This document shows positions 25,699-35,322 of a DNA stretch of 64,000 nt, piece after piece (positions within the stretch are counted from its first letter, which is position 1; the number at the start of each line of letters is the position of its first letter). Made by a program: the position numbers and the translations under genes. Below the pieces are notes generated by a model, which saw nothing but the letters and a program-made list of their open reading frames with translations, was not told the origin of the DNA and did not search any database. Location: positions 434,001 to 498,000 of the forward strand of contig NZ_CP082249.1 in the NCBI RefSeq assembly GCF_019879105.1. Direction: 5' to 3'. The DNA is from Natrinema sp. SYSU A 869 (GTDB lineage Archaea; Halobacteriota; Halobacteria; Halobacteriales; Natrialbaceae).

Positions 25699-26937
25699 TC
25701 AGTCCTCGGCCGCGGCCGGCGAATCGACGTAGACCAGTTCGTCCGCCGACTCGAGCAGGTGGACGCCCCAGGTGACGGTGACGGGGACGAGCGCGGTGGT
25801 AAAGATCGCGATGAACACGAGAATCGAGAACATTTTGGCGTCGATGACTCCGGCCTCGTAGGCGACCTGTGCGATGATGATCTCGACGGTCCCGCGACCG
25901 TTCATGCCGAAGCCGACGACCAAGCCCTCGCGGGAGGTGAGCGATGTTGGTAACGAGAACAGCCAGGAGCCGATTATCTTCCCGAGGAACGCGATGGTGA
26001 CCAGCACCGCGAGCACGACGAAGGAATCGAAGAACACGTCGAACGTGATCTGGAACCCGACCGTGACGAAGAAGACCGGTGCGAACAACCCCATCGCGAG
26101 GTCGTACATGACCGTGTGCATGTGCTCGTACAGGCTGGGTTCGACATCGGCCTGCCGGAGGAACATGCCCGCCATGAAGCCGCCGATAATCATGTGTAAG
26201 TCCGCCAACGTCGCGAGTTGAGCGAACAGCAGGGAGACGAGCAGGGCGAAGGTAAAGGCGGTGGTCCGATCGACGAACCCGTACCGTTCGCGCTGGTGCT
26301 CGATATACCGCCACGCGATCGGGAGGAACCGATACCCGATCAGGAGCGTCACCGCGAAGAAGCCAATCGCCTGCAGGAGGATCACGCCGATCTCGGTCGA
26401 GTCGAGCGTGCCCGCCGTCACGTAGCTGTCGACGCCCGCGAACGCGATGAGAACGCCCACGTCGGAGGCGAGGGCACCGCCGAGTAACACGTTCGCGATC
26501 CGGGTATCGAGGAGCTCGAGGTCGGCGAGGATACGGGATTTCGTTGCCAGCGACGTGGCGGCCATCGCGAGCCCGAGGAACAGCGCCGCGCCGACGGAGA
26601 CACCGAGCCAGACGCCGGCCGCGTAGCCGAGGCCGAACGGAATGACGAATGCGCCGAAGGCGATCAGCAGCGACTGCGGACCGAGTTCGAACAGCTCTCG
26701 CAGATCGACCTCCATGCCGACGTAGACCATCAGGAGGAACACGCCGAGTTCGGACAGCACCGAGAGCAGCTCCGAGGGATGTAAGAGACCGAGCAACGCG
26801 GGGCCGAAGGCGATGCCGGCGAACAGCTCCCCCATCATCGTTGGATAGCCGAATCGCTCGGCGAGCGCGCCGAACACCCATGCGACCGAGAGAACGAGCA
26901 GGAGGCTCAGGATATCAATCGAGACGGTTTCGACCAT
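25699..26937 (-). CDS. CPA2-family cation/proton antiporter (KefB-like)
   Basis: A 412-residue membrane protein with about 12-13 helices. Family features include FGYPTMMGELFAGIAFGPALLG near the start, GVFLLMVYVGMEVDLRELF, the ion-site region GGALASDVGVLIAFAG with the conserved Asp, and GFGMNGRGTVEIIIAQVAYE near the end. It exchanges Na+ or K+ for H+. There is no C-terminal RCK/TrkA nucleotide-binding domain, so it is the short, transporter-only form. Start ATG 26937 (MVETVSIDILS). It is monocistronic as far as I can see. Confidence 0.92.
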   Translation of the reverse strand: MVETVSIDILSLLLVLSVAWVFGALAERFGYPTMMGELFAGIAFGPALLGLLHPSELLSVLSELGVFLLMVYVGMEVDLRELFELGPQSLLIAFGAFVIPFGLGYAAGVWLGVSVGAALFLGLAMAATSLATKSRILADLELLDTRIANVLLGGALASDVGVLIAFAGVDSYVTAGTLDSTEIGVILLQAIGFFAVTLLIGYRFLPIAWRYIEHQRERYGFVDRTTAFTFALLVSLLFAQLATLADLHMIIGGFMAGMFLRQADVEPSLYEHMHTVMYDLAMGLFAPVFFVTVGFQITFDVFFDSFVVLAVLVTIAFLGKIIGSWLFSLPTSLTSREGLVVGFGMNGRGTVEIIIAQVAYEAGVIDAKMFSILVFIAIFTTALVPVTVTWGVHLLESADELVYVDSPAAAED

Positions 26938-27081
26938 TGATTACACCCGCCTACCGCCTGTCGGCCGAGCGTGTCGCGTGGTCTGCTTGCGGACCTGCCA
27001 GTGTTGATTCACAGCGATCACCTATCGGAACGCGGCTCGGTCTGCTGTGACGGCACACAGCCACTTTACTGGATAGGGGGA

Positions 27082-28520
27082 TCAGTCATCGGTACTGGTC
27101 TCGAGGTCGTCGCCAATCGCTGGCCCCGCCGGACCCTCGGTGATATCGGCATCTCGCCACGTTCCCCGTCGGTACCAGCCGTAGGCGAGACCGGCACCGA
27201 TGACGTTCGAGGCGGCGAAGGCGATCCAGATTCCGCGGTACTCCATCGCTGCCTGCGAGAGACCGTAGGCGATCGGGAGGCGGACGACGGCGTAGGTCAC
27301 GAGGACGATTGCCGCCGCGGTGAGCGTCTTTCCGGTCCCGCGGAAGCTGCCATTGTAGGCCCGCATCACGCCGATAAAGCCGAATGAGGGGCGACGTATC
27401 GGAGGAAGGTAACCCCAACCTCGATGACTTCGGGATCGTCGGTGAAGACGGCGGTGATAGGCTGTGCGCCAAGCCACGCCACGACACCCAGCGCTCCGAG
27501 GATGACAAACATAGTGCGGGCGGCGAAGTCCGCTGCGGCTTCCGCACGCTCCGGTTTGTCGGCACCGACGTTCTGTCCAGTCATCGTCTCGACGCCGCGG
27601 GCGACCGCGATCGCCGGGAGGAAGATAACCGAGAAGACGCGCGTGCCGATCCCGTAGGCGGCGACGACGTAGGTCGGGAACAACCCGACGATCACCAGTA
27701 ACAGGTTGATAGACAGGGCTCTCCCCATTCCCTCGATCGATGCCGGAAACCCGATCGACACGAGTTTCTTGGCAAAGGAGAGGTCCGGACGCATCTGGCG
27801 GAGCCGAATCCGGACGCCTCGCGTTCCGCGGAACATGATCGCCAGTCCGACAACGAGCGCGAGCGCGCGGGAGAAGACCGTCGCGATCGCCGCACCCTCA
27901 ATCCCGAGTCTGGGAAACGGCCCCCAGCCGAAGATCAGGAACGGGTCAAGGACGACGTTCAGGAGGACGGAGCCGAACATCACGAGCATCGGCGTGATCG
28001 TGTCCCCGTAGCCTCTCATGAGTGCGATGAAGACGAAGAAGCCGAACATGAAGGGCATCCCGAGCGTGATGACCTGCATGTAGTCGGTCGCCCGCCACAA
28101 CACGCCCGGCGACGCGCCGAGGAGGCCGAGCAGTTCCTCGACGAAGGCGTAGCCGACGAGTCCGAGCCCGACCGCGCCGAGCAGCGACAGCGCGACGGTC
28201 TGGGAGGCGGCGTACTCGGCCGCCGATTCCTCGTCCCCACCGATGTGCTGGGCGACGAGGACGCTCCCGGCGACCGACAGCCCCATCCCGACGGAAATAA
28301 GCAGGAAGACCATCGGAAACGCGAAGCTGATCGCCGCGAGCGCTTCGGTACTGTACTGGCCGAGCCAGAACGTGTCGATGAGGTTGTAGGCCGTCTGCAA
28401 CAGGTTCGTCACGATGATCGGCAGCGACAGGTAGAACAACGGTCCCGCGATGTCGCCCGAGGTGAGGTCGAACTCGTCGCGGCCCTTGAACAGTCCAGAG
28501 ATCCGATCCAGGAGGCTCAT
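27082..28520 (-). pseudogene. MATE-family multidrug efflux transporter, frameshifted near the C-terminus
   Basis: The main frame (ATG 28520, MSLLDRISGLFKGRDEFDLT) covers about 10 helices of a MATE transporter and then runs into ...RYVAPHSALSA and stop. The missing end (GFIGVMRAYNGSFRGTGK to the tail) sits in another frame to 27082. One G added to the four-G run at 27388-27391 restores RYVAPSFGFIGVMRAYNGSF, the usual MATE junction, giving about 479 residues. Typical elements: PLFYLSLPIIVTNLLQTAYN, DTFWLGQY, QNVGADKPERAE. It exports organic cations or drugs using Na+ or H+. Its start overlaps the TetR gene stop (ATGA). Sequence error is as likely as loss. Confidence 0.85.
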
Positions 28521-29143
28521 TCGACGGTCTCCGTCTCATCGTCGTCCACCGTCACCGTGTCCGTCCCGTCCGCCAGGAGAAATTCATCGATGTACTCGTG
28601 GACGTGGCGTTTCGTCTGCTCGGGCGGGCGATCGACCGCGGTCGACCGCGTCTGTGCACCGTGGAACAGCGTCACGAGGAAGTCAGCCGTCTCATCCGGA
28701 TCGACATCCTCGCGGAACGCCCCCGCCTCGAGGCCGTCCGTGACGAGGCCCGCGATGCGATCGTGGAGCGCCCTATCGAACTCGGCCAGTTGCTCCCGGT
28801 AGGCCTCGTTGTACGGCGACTGGGCCTTGATCTCGAGGATCGCCGTCCGAAACTCCTCGGCCGACTCGTCGTCCGACGGCGTCAGCAGTTCGTCGATGAA
28901 CTCGTGGAGCCGCTCGGCCGGCGTCTCGCCGGGAATCGTCTCGGTCCGCTCCTCGAACCGGTCCAGGAGAAACTCGAGAAAGGACTCGAGGAGGTCTTGT
29001 TTCCCCTCGAAGTGATAGTGAAGGGTGCCCTTGCTCTTGGTCGACTCCTCGGCGATATCCTGCATCGTCAGGTCCGCGTATCCATGCTTGCAGAGCGCGC
29101 GATACGTCGCTTCCATCAGATCGTCAATCGTCTCGTCCGTCAT
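28517..29143 (-). CDS. TetR-family transcriptional regulator of the MATE operon
   Basis: A 208-residue repressor. The helix-turn-helix is at about residues 22-46 (LTMQDIAEESTKSKGTLHYH), followed by the TetR signature FEGKQDLLESFLEFL; the C-terminal ligand domain is acidic. Its stop overlaps the MATE start by four bases, so the two form one transcript. The palindrome at 29169-29182, just upstream of its ATG, is the likely operator: the protein would shut off its own operon until a MATE substrate binds. Start ATG 29143 (MTDETIDDLME). Confidence 0.9.
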   Translation of the reverse strand: MTDETIDDLMEATYRALCKHGYADLTMQDIAEESTKSKGTLHYHFEGKQDLLESFLEFLLDRFEERTETIPGETPAERLHEFIDELLTPSDDESAEEFRTAILEIKAQSPYNEAYREQLAEFDRALHDRIAGLVTDGLEAGAFREDVDPDETADFLVTLFHGAQTRSTAVDRPPEQTKRHVHEYIDEFLLADGTDTVTVDDDETETVE

Positions 29144-29168
29144 TCAGAAAGTGTCTACACGAACTTAC

Positions 29169-29182
29169 TGACTGGCCAGTCA
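29169..29182. promoter_or_regulatory. Palindromic TetR operator
   Basis: TGACTGGCCAGTCA is a perfect 14-bp palindrome centred 32 bases upstream of the TetR start (29143), placing it over or next to the TATA/transcription start. This is the classic position and symmetry for a TetR autoregulatory site. Confidence 0.65.
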
Positions 29183-29310
29183 AAAGCGCTTCGCACCCGG
29201 GCGATTACGTTCGGCTGATGAGGTCGGACGACAGCTCGAGAGCGCAGAGACGCATCGGAATCGGCTCGGGCTGCAGAAATGGTGAAATCGGTGCTCGAAC
29301 GCGAGAGCCC

Positions 29311-29763
29311 TCAGTCCTGTTCGCGCAGTCGCTCGAGGACGTCCTCGGCGTTCTCGACGGCCTGTTCCTTCTTTGCCGGGTAGGCCTCGACCTTCCCGCG
29401 GAAGGTGATGCCCTGCCCGAGGCGGACGTCGCCTGCGAAGGCCGCCTGCTTGTCGAGTCGCAAGAAGAGTTCGGTGTTCTCGGTGACCCGCTCGTCGAGT
29501 TCATCGATCAGGTCGTCGAAGCTCTCGAGGTCGGCCAGCCGCGAGAGGACGTGCCGAACGTCGTCGGCGTTCTCGACGCGCGCGGAAAGGACGAGGATCC
29601 GGTCGCCGTAGTGGCCCTCGCTCTCGGTGCGCTCAATCTCGAATGGCTCGTCATCGTCGCTATCGGGGAGGAAGGTTCGAAGCGCCTCCTCGACGCGCTT
29701 TTCGTCCTCGGTGGCGTAGCAGAACGTCCGTAAATCGACGTAGTGAAGCGGGATTTGTGACAT
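29311..29763 (-). CDS. COG1325 archaeal RNA-binding protein
   Basis: A 150-residue protein that opens MSQIPLHYVDLRTFCYATED, the hallmark of the archaeal COG1325 family (RNA-binding, dsRBD-like fold, often described as exosome-associated). Features are the acidic DSDDDEPFEIERTESEGHYG stretch, DRILVLSARVENADDVRHVL and a Lys-rich segment TFRGKVEAYPAKKEQAVENA. It likely contacts RNA in decay or processing. It sits alone between the TetR operon and the small DUF1918-like gene. Confidence 0.85.
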   Translation of the reverse strand: MSQIPLHYVDLRTFCYATEDEKRVEEALRTFLPDSDDDEPFEIERTESEGHYGDRILVLSARVENADDVRHVLSRLADLESFDDLIDELDERVTENTELFLRLDKQAAFAGDVRLGQGITFRGKVEAYPAKKEQAVENAEDVLERLREQD

Positions 29764-29853
29764 CTGCGATTCGAAATTCGGTATGGTCGGTGCGGGCGCG
29801 ATAGTGTCGGTCGGTGACGGGACTCGAGCGGCGAGCCGGCCCGCGAGCGGTGC

Positions 29854-30075
29854 TTATTCCTCGTCGGCGTCTTCGGCGTCGGTGGCATCAGCTTCGTCGT
29901 CGGCCGCCTCGAGGTCGTCCTCGGGGACGCCGGCCTCTTGGCCGTCGTCGAAGCTGATGGTGTAGGTAACGTCGCCGAACATCGACTCCATCGTCTGGGA
30001 GATGGTGCCGGTTTCGCCGTCGAACTCGCTGTGCTCGTCGTGCAGGACGACGCGATCGTCTTCCTCGAAGCTCAT
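29854..30075 (-). CDS. Small SH3-like (DUF1918-like) acidic protein
   Basis: A 73-residue protein: a short beta-barrel-like core (EEDDRVVLHDEHSEFDGETG, then DVTYTISFDDGQEAGVPEDD) followed by an all-acidic tail (ADDEADATDAEDADEE). The core resembles DUF1918/KOW-type SH3 barrels. The role is unknown; such barrels often bind RNA or proteins. The ATG at 30075 is the only sensible start. It runs the same way as the COG1325 gene, about 90 bases away. Confidence 0.7.
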   Translation of the reverse strand: MSFEEDDRVVLHDEHSEFDGETGTISQTMESMFGDVTYTISFDDGQEAGVPEDDLEAADDEADATDAEDADEE

Positions 30076-30600
30076 AGGTGGTGATTCCCCGTCTGCGTGT
30101 AAAAAGGGACTGATTTGCGGCAGGTAACCAGATGCTCTGTCAAGGACGTTGGATATCCTACTGAGTGGGCTTCGATAGAAACGAGGACGACGGGAGTTCT
30201 ACTCACGTGACGACTATAGTAGCCACTGAAACGAGTCACACGCTGATCGCACAGCTGTCATGCGATCAGGTGTGCAGTGACTTTCAGTGGCTACTATAGG
30301 AATTTCCACACCCTCTCCAGTCGATATCGTTCGGTCGCTACGCTCCCTCTCTCATCCACAGGCAGACGCTCTGCGTCTTCCACGCCGTCGCTCACGCGTT
30401 CGCGAAGACCTCGCGCATAGTCAACCGGCGGGGCGGTTCACCGATGGCTCACGGTTCCCATTAGTCACCGTCTGATCACGGCGCGAAGCGCCGTTCGCAC
30501 TATTCGCAATACCGAGCCCTTCCCGCTGGTCGGGCCTCACGGCTCACCGCCTCCAGTGCGCGCCACCGCACGGTGGGTTGTCACAGAGCGTGGAGGGTGG
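30076..30600. other. Intergenic stretch with a long hairpin repeat
   Basis: No gene is visible in these 525 bases. The perfect-arm hairpin at 30214-30299 is described separately. The following 300 bases (from AATTTCCACACCCTCTCCAG) are rich in short inverted motifs such as GGCGCGAAGCGCC and carry no start or protein-like frame; they may be the tail of a decayed mobile element. Confidence 0.45.
30214..30299. repeat. 86-base hairpin element with 18-bp perfect terminal arms (MITE-like)
   Basis: CTATAGTAGCCACTGAAA (30214-30231) and TTTCAGTGGCTACTATAG (30282-30299) are exact reverse complements. Inside, CTGATCGCA and TGCGATCAG extend the pairing around CAGCTGTCA, so almost the whole segment folds on itself. 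The structure resembles a miniature inverted-repeat element or the subterminal palindrome of an insertion sequence. No transposase is adjacent. Confidence 0.65.
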
Positions 30601-31493
30601 TTAATTCAGATCGGCCCGCTCGAAGCGCCGGTAGCCGATCGCGATCGGGACGACGATCCAGACCAGCATGATGACGGCGGCGAACCACTCCGTCAGGTAG
30701 AACGGGACCTCCCCGACGACGCGGTCCGCGGTAAGCAACGTCCCCTCCTGGAACGAGCCTGCCGGCACATCCTCGACGATGTTTTCCCAGCCGACCAGCG
30801 CCGGCACGTAGGCATCGATCAGCGAGGCCACAGCCTGCCGGTAGGCCTCGAGTGGGTTCAATCGGAGTGCGAAGAGGTACCACGCCGGTGCCTCGAGCCC
30901 GACGAGTTCCCCCTCGAGCAGGTAGTAGAGGCCGGCGATCAGCGGATGCCAAAGCATGGTAAACAGGATGTAGCTGCCGATCGCGCCGCCCATCGCCCGC
31001 ATTCGGGTGTCGGTCATCGCCGAGACGCCGACGGCGATACCGGTGAAGGCGGCCCCGAGCAGGAGCGTTAGGGCGACGAACCCCAGGACGGTCCTGACGG
31101 GCAGCGAGCCGAACAGGGCGACCATGAGGGCGGCGGCGAAGGCACAGGCTACGAGCGTTGCGACGACGATGACGCCGGTACGACTCGCAAGCTTCCCGAA
31201 GAGTACGTCGCGGCGGTTGTGGGAGAGCCCGAAGAGGATCCGGAGGCTCCCGGACTGGCGTTCCCCGACGATCGCCATGTAACCGACGACTAAGGCGATG
31301 ATGGGGACGAATATCTGCCCGCCGACGTTCGTGAAGAAGAAGATGACGTCCGTCGCGCTCGGATCCTCGATCTGGGCCGACGCGCCGAGCGTCACGATCC
31401 CCATCAGGAGCAGGAAGATCGCAGTGATCCCCAGACCATCCGCGAGCGGACGACATCCTCGAAGTCCTTGCGCGCGATCGCAACCCAGGTCAT
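30601..31493 (-). pseudogene. ABC-2 type transporter permease, frameshifted near the N-terminus
   Basis: The gene starts at ATG 31493 (MTWVAIARKDFEDVVRSRMV), overlapping the ATPase stop by ATGA, but the frame ends after about 32 codons. The rest continues in another frame (LGITAIFLLLMGIVTLGASA to the end). Adding one base to the CCCC run at 31429-31432 (GGGG on the coding strand) restores ...RMVWG-ITAIFLLLMG and a 297-residue permease with six helices, the SGSLRILFGLSHNRRDVLFG coupling helix and a periplasmic-like loop. It pairs with the ATPase to export an unknown substrate. The lesion matches the other homopolymer indels in the window. Confidence 0.8.
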
Positions 31494-32524
31494 TGGTCCA
31501 CCTCCTCGTCCGTCTCGAGCGACCGCTCCGTCTCGCTCTCGTCGATCCGGACGTCCGGGTCGGTTCGGCGATCGGCCCCGATACCCGATCCCGAAGTGTT
31601 GGCCCCGACCCCGGTAAACGCCGTGAACAGGTCCTCGAGCGTCGCCTCTTCGATATCGAAGTCCAGAACCACCGCGTCTGACTCGACGAGCCGGTGGACG
31701 ATCGGCGCCTTGGCACGCGGATCCGTATAGGAGACGTGGAGTCCGTCTTTGGCGCGAGTCACGTCGGTGACGCCCTCGATCGCAGTCAGGTCGGCGACCG
31801 GCTCCCCGGGTTCGTCGGCGATTTCGACGACGAGTCGCGAGCCGACGCCGGCCGCCTCGCGAAGCCCCTCGATGGTGTCAACGGTGGCCAGTTCGCCGTC
31901 GTCTAAGATGCCCACGCGATCACAGACCGCCGCTACCTGCCCAAGGATATGGCTCGAGAAGAAGACGGTCGTCCCCGCGTTAGCCTCCTCGTGGACGATC
32001 TCCTGCATCGTCCGAATGCCGTGGGGATCGAGCCCGCCTGACGGTTCGTCGAGGACGAGGAGATCCGGGTCGCCCGCGAGCGCCATCGCCATCGCGAGCC
32101 GCTGGAGCATCCCCTTCGAGTAGTCCCCGACCGGCCGCCGTCCGTCCGCCGGATCGAGGCCGACCCGTTCGAGGAGCGCATTCGGCTCCGCGTCGCCATC
32201 CTGGGACTCGATCGCGAACTCGAGGTGTTGATTCCCCGACGAGCGGTCCCAGAGGTCAAAGCCCTCGGGAAGGACACCGACGCGATCGCGCACCGCGTCC
32301 GTCTCGTCCTGGGTGTCGTAGCCGAGGACAGTCGCAGAGCCCTCGCTCGGCCGGACGAAATCCAAGAGCAGGTCGATCGTGGTCGTCTTCCCGGCACCGT
32401 TCGGCCCGAGAAAGCCGAACACCTCCCCTTCGGCAACCTCGAGGTCTAACTCCTCGAGTGCAACGACGGCCTCGTCGCCGGCACCGTAGCGTTTCGTAAG
32501 TCCCCGCGTTCGTATTGCCGGCAT
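31490..32524 (-). CDS. ABC transporter ATP-binding protein (ABC-2 exporter)
   Basis: A 344-residue ATPase with Walker A GPNGAGKTTT, Q-loop region LPEGFDLWDRS, signature YSKGMLQRLAMAM, Walker B LLVLDEPSGGLDP and the switch His in SSHILG. The C-terminal extension after about residue 215 (RLVVEIADEPGEPVADL..., then LEDLFTAFTG) is the regulatory tail of CcmA/NosF-like exporters. The last 35 residues are disordered and acidic. It is translationally coupled to the permease (ATGA at 31490-31493) and energises export. Start ATG 32524 (MPAIRTRGLTKRYGAGDE). Confidence 0.93.
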   Translation of the reverse strand: MPAIRTRGLTKRYGAGDEAVVALEELDLEVAEGEVFGFLGPNGAGKTTTIDLLLDFVRPSEGSATVLGYDTQDETDAVRDRVGVLPEGFDLWDRSSGNQHLEFAIESQDGDAEPNALLERVGLDPADGRRPVGDYSKGMLQRLAMAMALAGDPDLLVLDEPSGGLDPHGIRTMQEIVHEEANAGTTVFFSSHILGQVAAVCDRVGILDDGELATVDTIEGLREAAGVGSRLVVEIADEPGEPVADLTAIEGVTDVTRAKDGLHVSYTDPRAKAPIVHRLVESDAVVLDFDIEEATLEDLFTAFTGVGANTSGSGIGADRRTDPDVRIDESETERSLETDEEVDQ

Positions 32525-32657
32525 GTGAGGCGCTCAACACGAACAGGTAAAAATAGCCTTGGGGTTGTTAGAACGGCGAACTTAGAACCACTGTGTCTGG
32601 TTTCGCGGATCGGACGCGGGACGAAAAACGATCGCGCCGGATCGAACGACGGTCCGT

Positions 32658-33347
32658 TTAGGCCTCGAGTTCGACGTCGAGTTCCTCGAGTAACGTCTCG
32701 GCCGCTGCGCTCGAAGAGCCGGGGCCACGGGCGGTGATGAGATCGCCGTCGACGGTGACGCTGGTGTCGGCGTCGAGTTCGGCATCCCAGTTACCGCCGG
32801 CGGCTTTCACTTCGTCCTCAGTCCAGTAAGGCAGTTTGCGGCCGTCGGGCATCCGGTCGGCCTCGTCGACGATGCCCTCTTCCCACTCGTTGGGGAAGCC
32901 GGTTACGTCGCACCCGTTGACGATGAACGCGCCATGGCTGTCGCGGGCGAACCCGAGCATGCCGACGGCGTGACAGACGACGAGCGCCTTGCCGTCGCCC
33001 TCGACGATGTCTCGGAGGAGTTGGCGAGCGTGTTTGTCCTGATTGATGTCCCACGCGGTGCCGTGACCGCCGGGGAAGACAACGGCGTCGTACCCCTCAG
33101 CGTCGGCCTGTGCGACCGGGATCGGATCGTTCAGTCGCTCGTCGCTCTCGTGAACCTCTCGGACGTGTTCGGCGGTCTCCTCGCCGACTTGTTCGGGATC
33201 GAGCGATCGCTCGTCGATGACCGGCGGACTCCCCGATGGCGTCGCGACCGTGATCTCGACGCCCGCGTCCGAGAGCGTCTCGAGCGGCTCGACGCATTCC
33301 TCTCCCCAGTACCCTTCTTCGCTCACGACGAATAGTGCGTCCGTCAT
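32658..33347 (-). CDS. DJ-1/PfpI-family protein (Hsp31-like)
   Basis: A 229-residue class I glutamine-amidotransferase-like protein. Motifs: VSEEGYWGEECVEPLETLSD near the start with a likely metal/catalytic Glu, FPGGHGTAWDI mid-protein, and the nucleophile elbow LVVCHAVGMLGF with the reactive Cys. The length and EEGYWGEE opening resemble Hsp31-type chaperone/glyoxalase members acting on misfolded or methylglyoxal-damaged proteins. Start chosen at ATG 33347 (MTDALFVVSEE; ATG 33353 also fits). It is divergent from the Hsp20 gene; two stress-type genes share that promoter region. Confidence 0.88.
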   Translation of the reverse strand: MTDALFVVSEEGYWGEECVEPLETLSDAGVEITVATPSGSPPVIDERSLDPEQVGEETAEHVREVHESDERLNDPIPVAQADAEGYDAVVFPGGHGTAWDINQDKHARQLLRDIVEGDGKALVVCHAVGMLGFARDSHGAFIVNGCDVTGFPNEWEEGIVDEADRMPDGRKLPYWTEDEVKAAGGNWDAELDADTSVTVDGDLITARGPGSSSAAAETLLEELDVELEA

Positions 33348-33499
33348 ACTCATCGGTACGGCGGGCAGCCTAAAAACGACCAGCCCACCCTTCGGTTCTG
33401 CCGCAAGTCCCTGCGCTAACATGTTAGTATGTGGGACCCTCACACTGGCCGAGGGTGGCCTTTTTCGCCGTCGACGCCCTACCTTCGATAGGTGATATC

Positions 33500-33964
33500 A
33501 TGGCAGATCGACCGCGTCCGTTCGACGGCATCGACGATCTGATTGACCGACTGAACCGCCAGATCGAAACGGCGACTCGATCGTGGGAATCGCAGGTTGA
33601 CAACCGAAGCCAGCTCGATCTCTCGATGAGCGGCGCGGAGACGAGTCTGGACCTCGCGGACGAGGGTGACGAGTTCGTCGTCACCGTCGATGTCCCCGGG
33701 TACGAGAGCGACGACCTCGAGCTGCGTCTCTCCGGTCAAACGCTGGCAGTGTCCGGTGAGCGGGAGCATCGCCAAGAAAATGGTGGCGACGAGGAGAACT
33801 ACATTCGACGTGAACGGGAGATACAGTCGTTCAGCCGACAGATCCGGTTGCCCGAGCCAGTCGATGTCGACGCGGTTCAAGCGAGCGTCAACAACGGCAT
33901 CCTGACGATCCGGCTCCCGAAGCACGAGCCCGACGACGACGCACACTCGATCGACATCGAATAA
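33500..33964 (+). CDS. Hsp20 / alpha-crystallin small heat-shock protein
   Basis: A 154-residue chaperone. The N-terminal arm is MADRPRPFDGIDDLIDRLNR; the alpha-crystallin domain covers about residues 50-140 (EFVVTVDVPGYESDDLELRL, then VNNGILTIRLPKHEPDD with the ILTI-type strand). It holds unfolding proteins in the cytoplasm without ATP. A Shine-Dalgarno-like AGGTGAT at 33490-33496 lies 3 bases before the ATG at 33500, which decides this start over the longer frame. Divergent from DJ-1/PfpI. Confidence 0.93.
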   Translation: MADRPRPFDGIDDLIDRLNRQIETATRSWESQVDNRSQLDLSMSGAETSLDLADEGDEFVVTVDVPGYESDDLELRLSGQTLAVSGEREHRQENGGDEENYIRREREIQSFSRQIRLPEPVDVDAVQASVNNGILTIRLPKHEPDDDAHSIDIE

Positions 33965-34064
33965 CGGCCTGCGGCAGTGGACCGGGCCGATCGCTCGCGT
34001 TCGGCGTCGATCACTGTTAGCGACATCGTCGCTCGGTCGCCGTTCCCGCCGATTCTCGTCACCG

Positions 34065-35063
34065 TCACTCGTCGAGGTTCAGCGCGTCGAAAAAGCGGCG
34101 GGTGAGTCGGCCGCCCACGAACGCGAGCAGTTCGTCCTCGTCGTCATCCTCGTCCGCAAAGAGGCCGAGTTCGATCCGGCCGCCGGCCATGTCGTGGTGA
34201 CCGCCGACTGCACCCAGTTTGTCGAACCCCTCCTCCAGCGTCTCGCCCATGTGAACCCGCGGGTCGATCGAGCGGCCGCTCAGCCGGATCGCGTCGCCGA
34301 TGATGCCGTAGACCAGCACTGTATCGACCCCCTCGAGATTCAGCAGGTAGTCCGCTGCCTGCGGCAACGCGTCCGTTTCGCCGGTCTTGCCGACGCTCGC
34401 GACGAGCGACGAGCCCCGGCGTTCCCGGCTGGCAATGGCTCGTCCGATCGCATCCAGCGTCCCCGGCGAGAACGCGCTGCCATACAATTGCTCTAAGATC
34501 TCGAGTTCCGCGTCGGGGTAAACCGCGAGCGCGGCCTCGTACTCCCGTCGCGTGGGTTCACGGACGAAATCTAGCCGCTCGCGGTGGAGCGCGAAGAGGA
34601 GCGCGGAGGCGAGCCGCGATGTCAGGTCGATCTCGAGTTCCTGGAGGTACTCGACGAAGATGGTCGCCGTCGCGCCGTACCCGGCGCGAACGTCCTCGAA
34701 CGCGGCGCCTGCCGACTCGCCCGGATGGTGATCGACGACGATGTCGGGAGTGACGCTTGTCGGTATTTCGGTGTTCGCTCCCGGCCTTGTATGGTCGACG
34801 AACCCGACGCTCTCGTAGTCCCCGATCGCAGTCTTCGAAAGCGTCTGCAGATCAATCTCGAGTAGGTTGACGAACGCACGGTTTTGTTGGTGAGAGATTT
34901 CGCCACCGTAGGCGATCGTCACATCCTCGACCGCGTGTTCGGACGCGATCGCCTCGAGTGCGAGCGCGCTAGCGAGACAGTCCGGATCCGGATTGTCGTG
35001 ACAGACGATCGCCAGCGAGTCGGTCCGCTCAAGGACGGACACGAGGTCGGCCGCGCGAGACAT
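34065..35063 (-). CDS. DHH-family phosphoesterase
   Basis: A 332-residue cytosolic phosphoesterase with HDNPDPDCLASALAL (motif I with two Asp and His), GFVDHTRPG (motif II), the DHH triad as VVDHHPGES, and a C-terminal DHHA1-like region with GGHHDMAGG. It resembles the RecJ-related DHH subfamily 1 of nanoRNase/oligoribonuclease or cyclic-dinucleotide type; haloarchaea encode several, so substrate is not assigned. Start ATG 35063 (MSRAADLVSVLERTDSL). Confidence 0.9.
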   Translation of the reverse strand: MSRAADLVSVLERTDSLAIVCHDNPDPDCLASALALEAIASEHAVEDVTIAYGGEISHQQNRAFVNLLEIDLQTLSKTAIGDYESVGFVDHTRPGANTEIPTSVTPDIVVDHHPGESAGAAFEDVRAGYGATATIFVEYLQELEIDLTSRLASALLFALHRERLDFVREPTRREYEAALAVYPDAELEILEQLYGSAFSPGTLDAIGRAIASRERRGSSLVASVGKTGETDALPQAADYLLNLEGVDTVLVYGIIGDAIRLSGRSIDPRVHMGETLEEGFDKLGAVGGHHDMAGGRIELGLFADEDDDEDELLAFVGGRLTRRFFDALNLDE

Positions 35064-35290
35064 AGTCGATATACGGGAACGAGACGCTTGAATCCCGCGT
35101 CGTGTCTCAGTAGCAACAACTACCGGATCGAGATGTCTCGATTCCGTTCCCGTCCGACCGGGTCATTGTTCGAGGCGTTCACGACGGTGGTTTCGAGATG
35201 GCCGGGCGGATTCGGAGTTGGTTTCGCACAGCGGAACGGTCGTAAACCGCTCCGAAACTGGCTGTCCGGCCTGGGCCACTTGTATCGGAC

Positions 35291-35300
35291 ATTTATTTCA
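35291..35300 (+). promoter_or_regulatory. TATA box for the thiolase operon
   Basis: ATTTATTTCA is centred about 28 bases before the ATG at 35323, supporting that start and a leaderless transcript. Confidence 0.5.
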
Positions 35301-35322
35301 TCTAGATCGCTAAACGGTGTGT

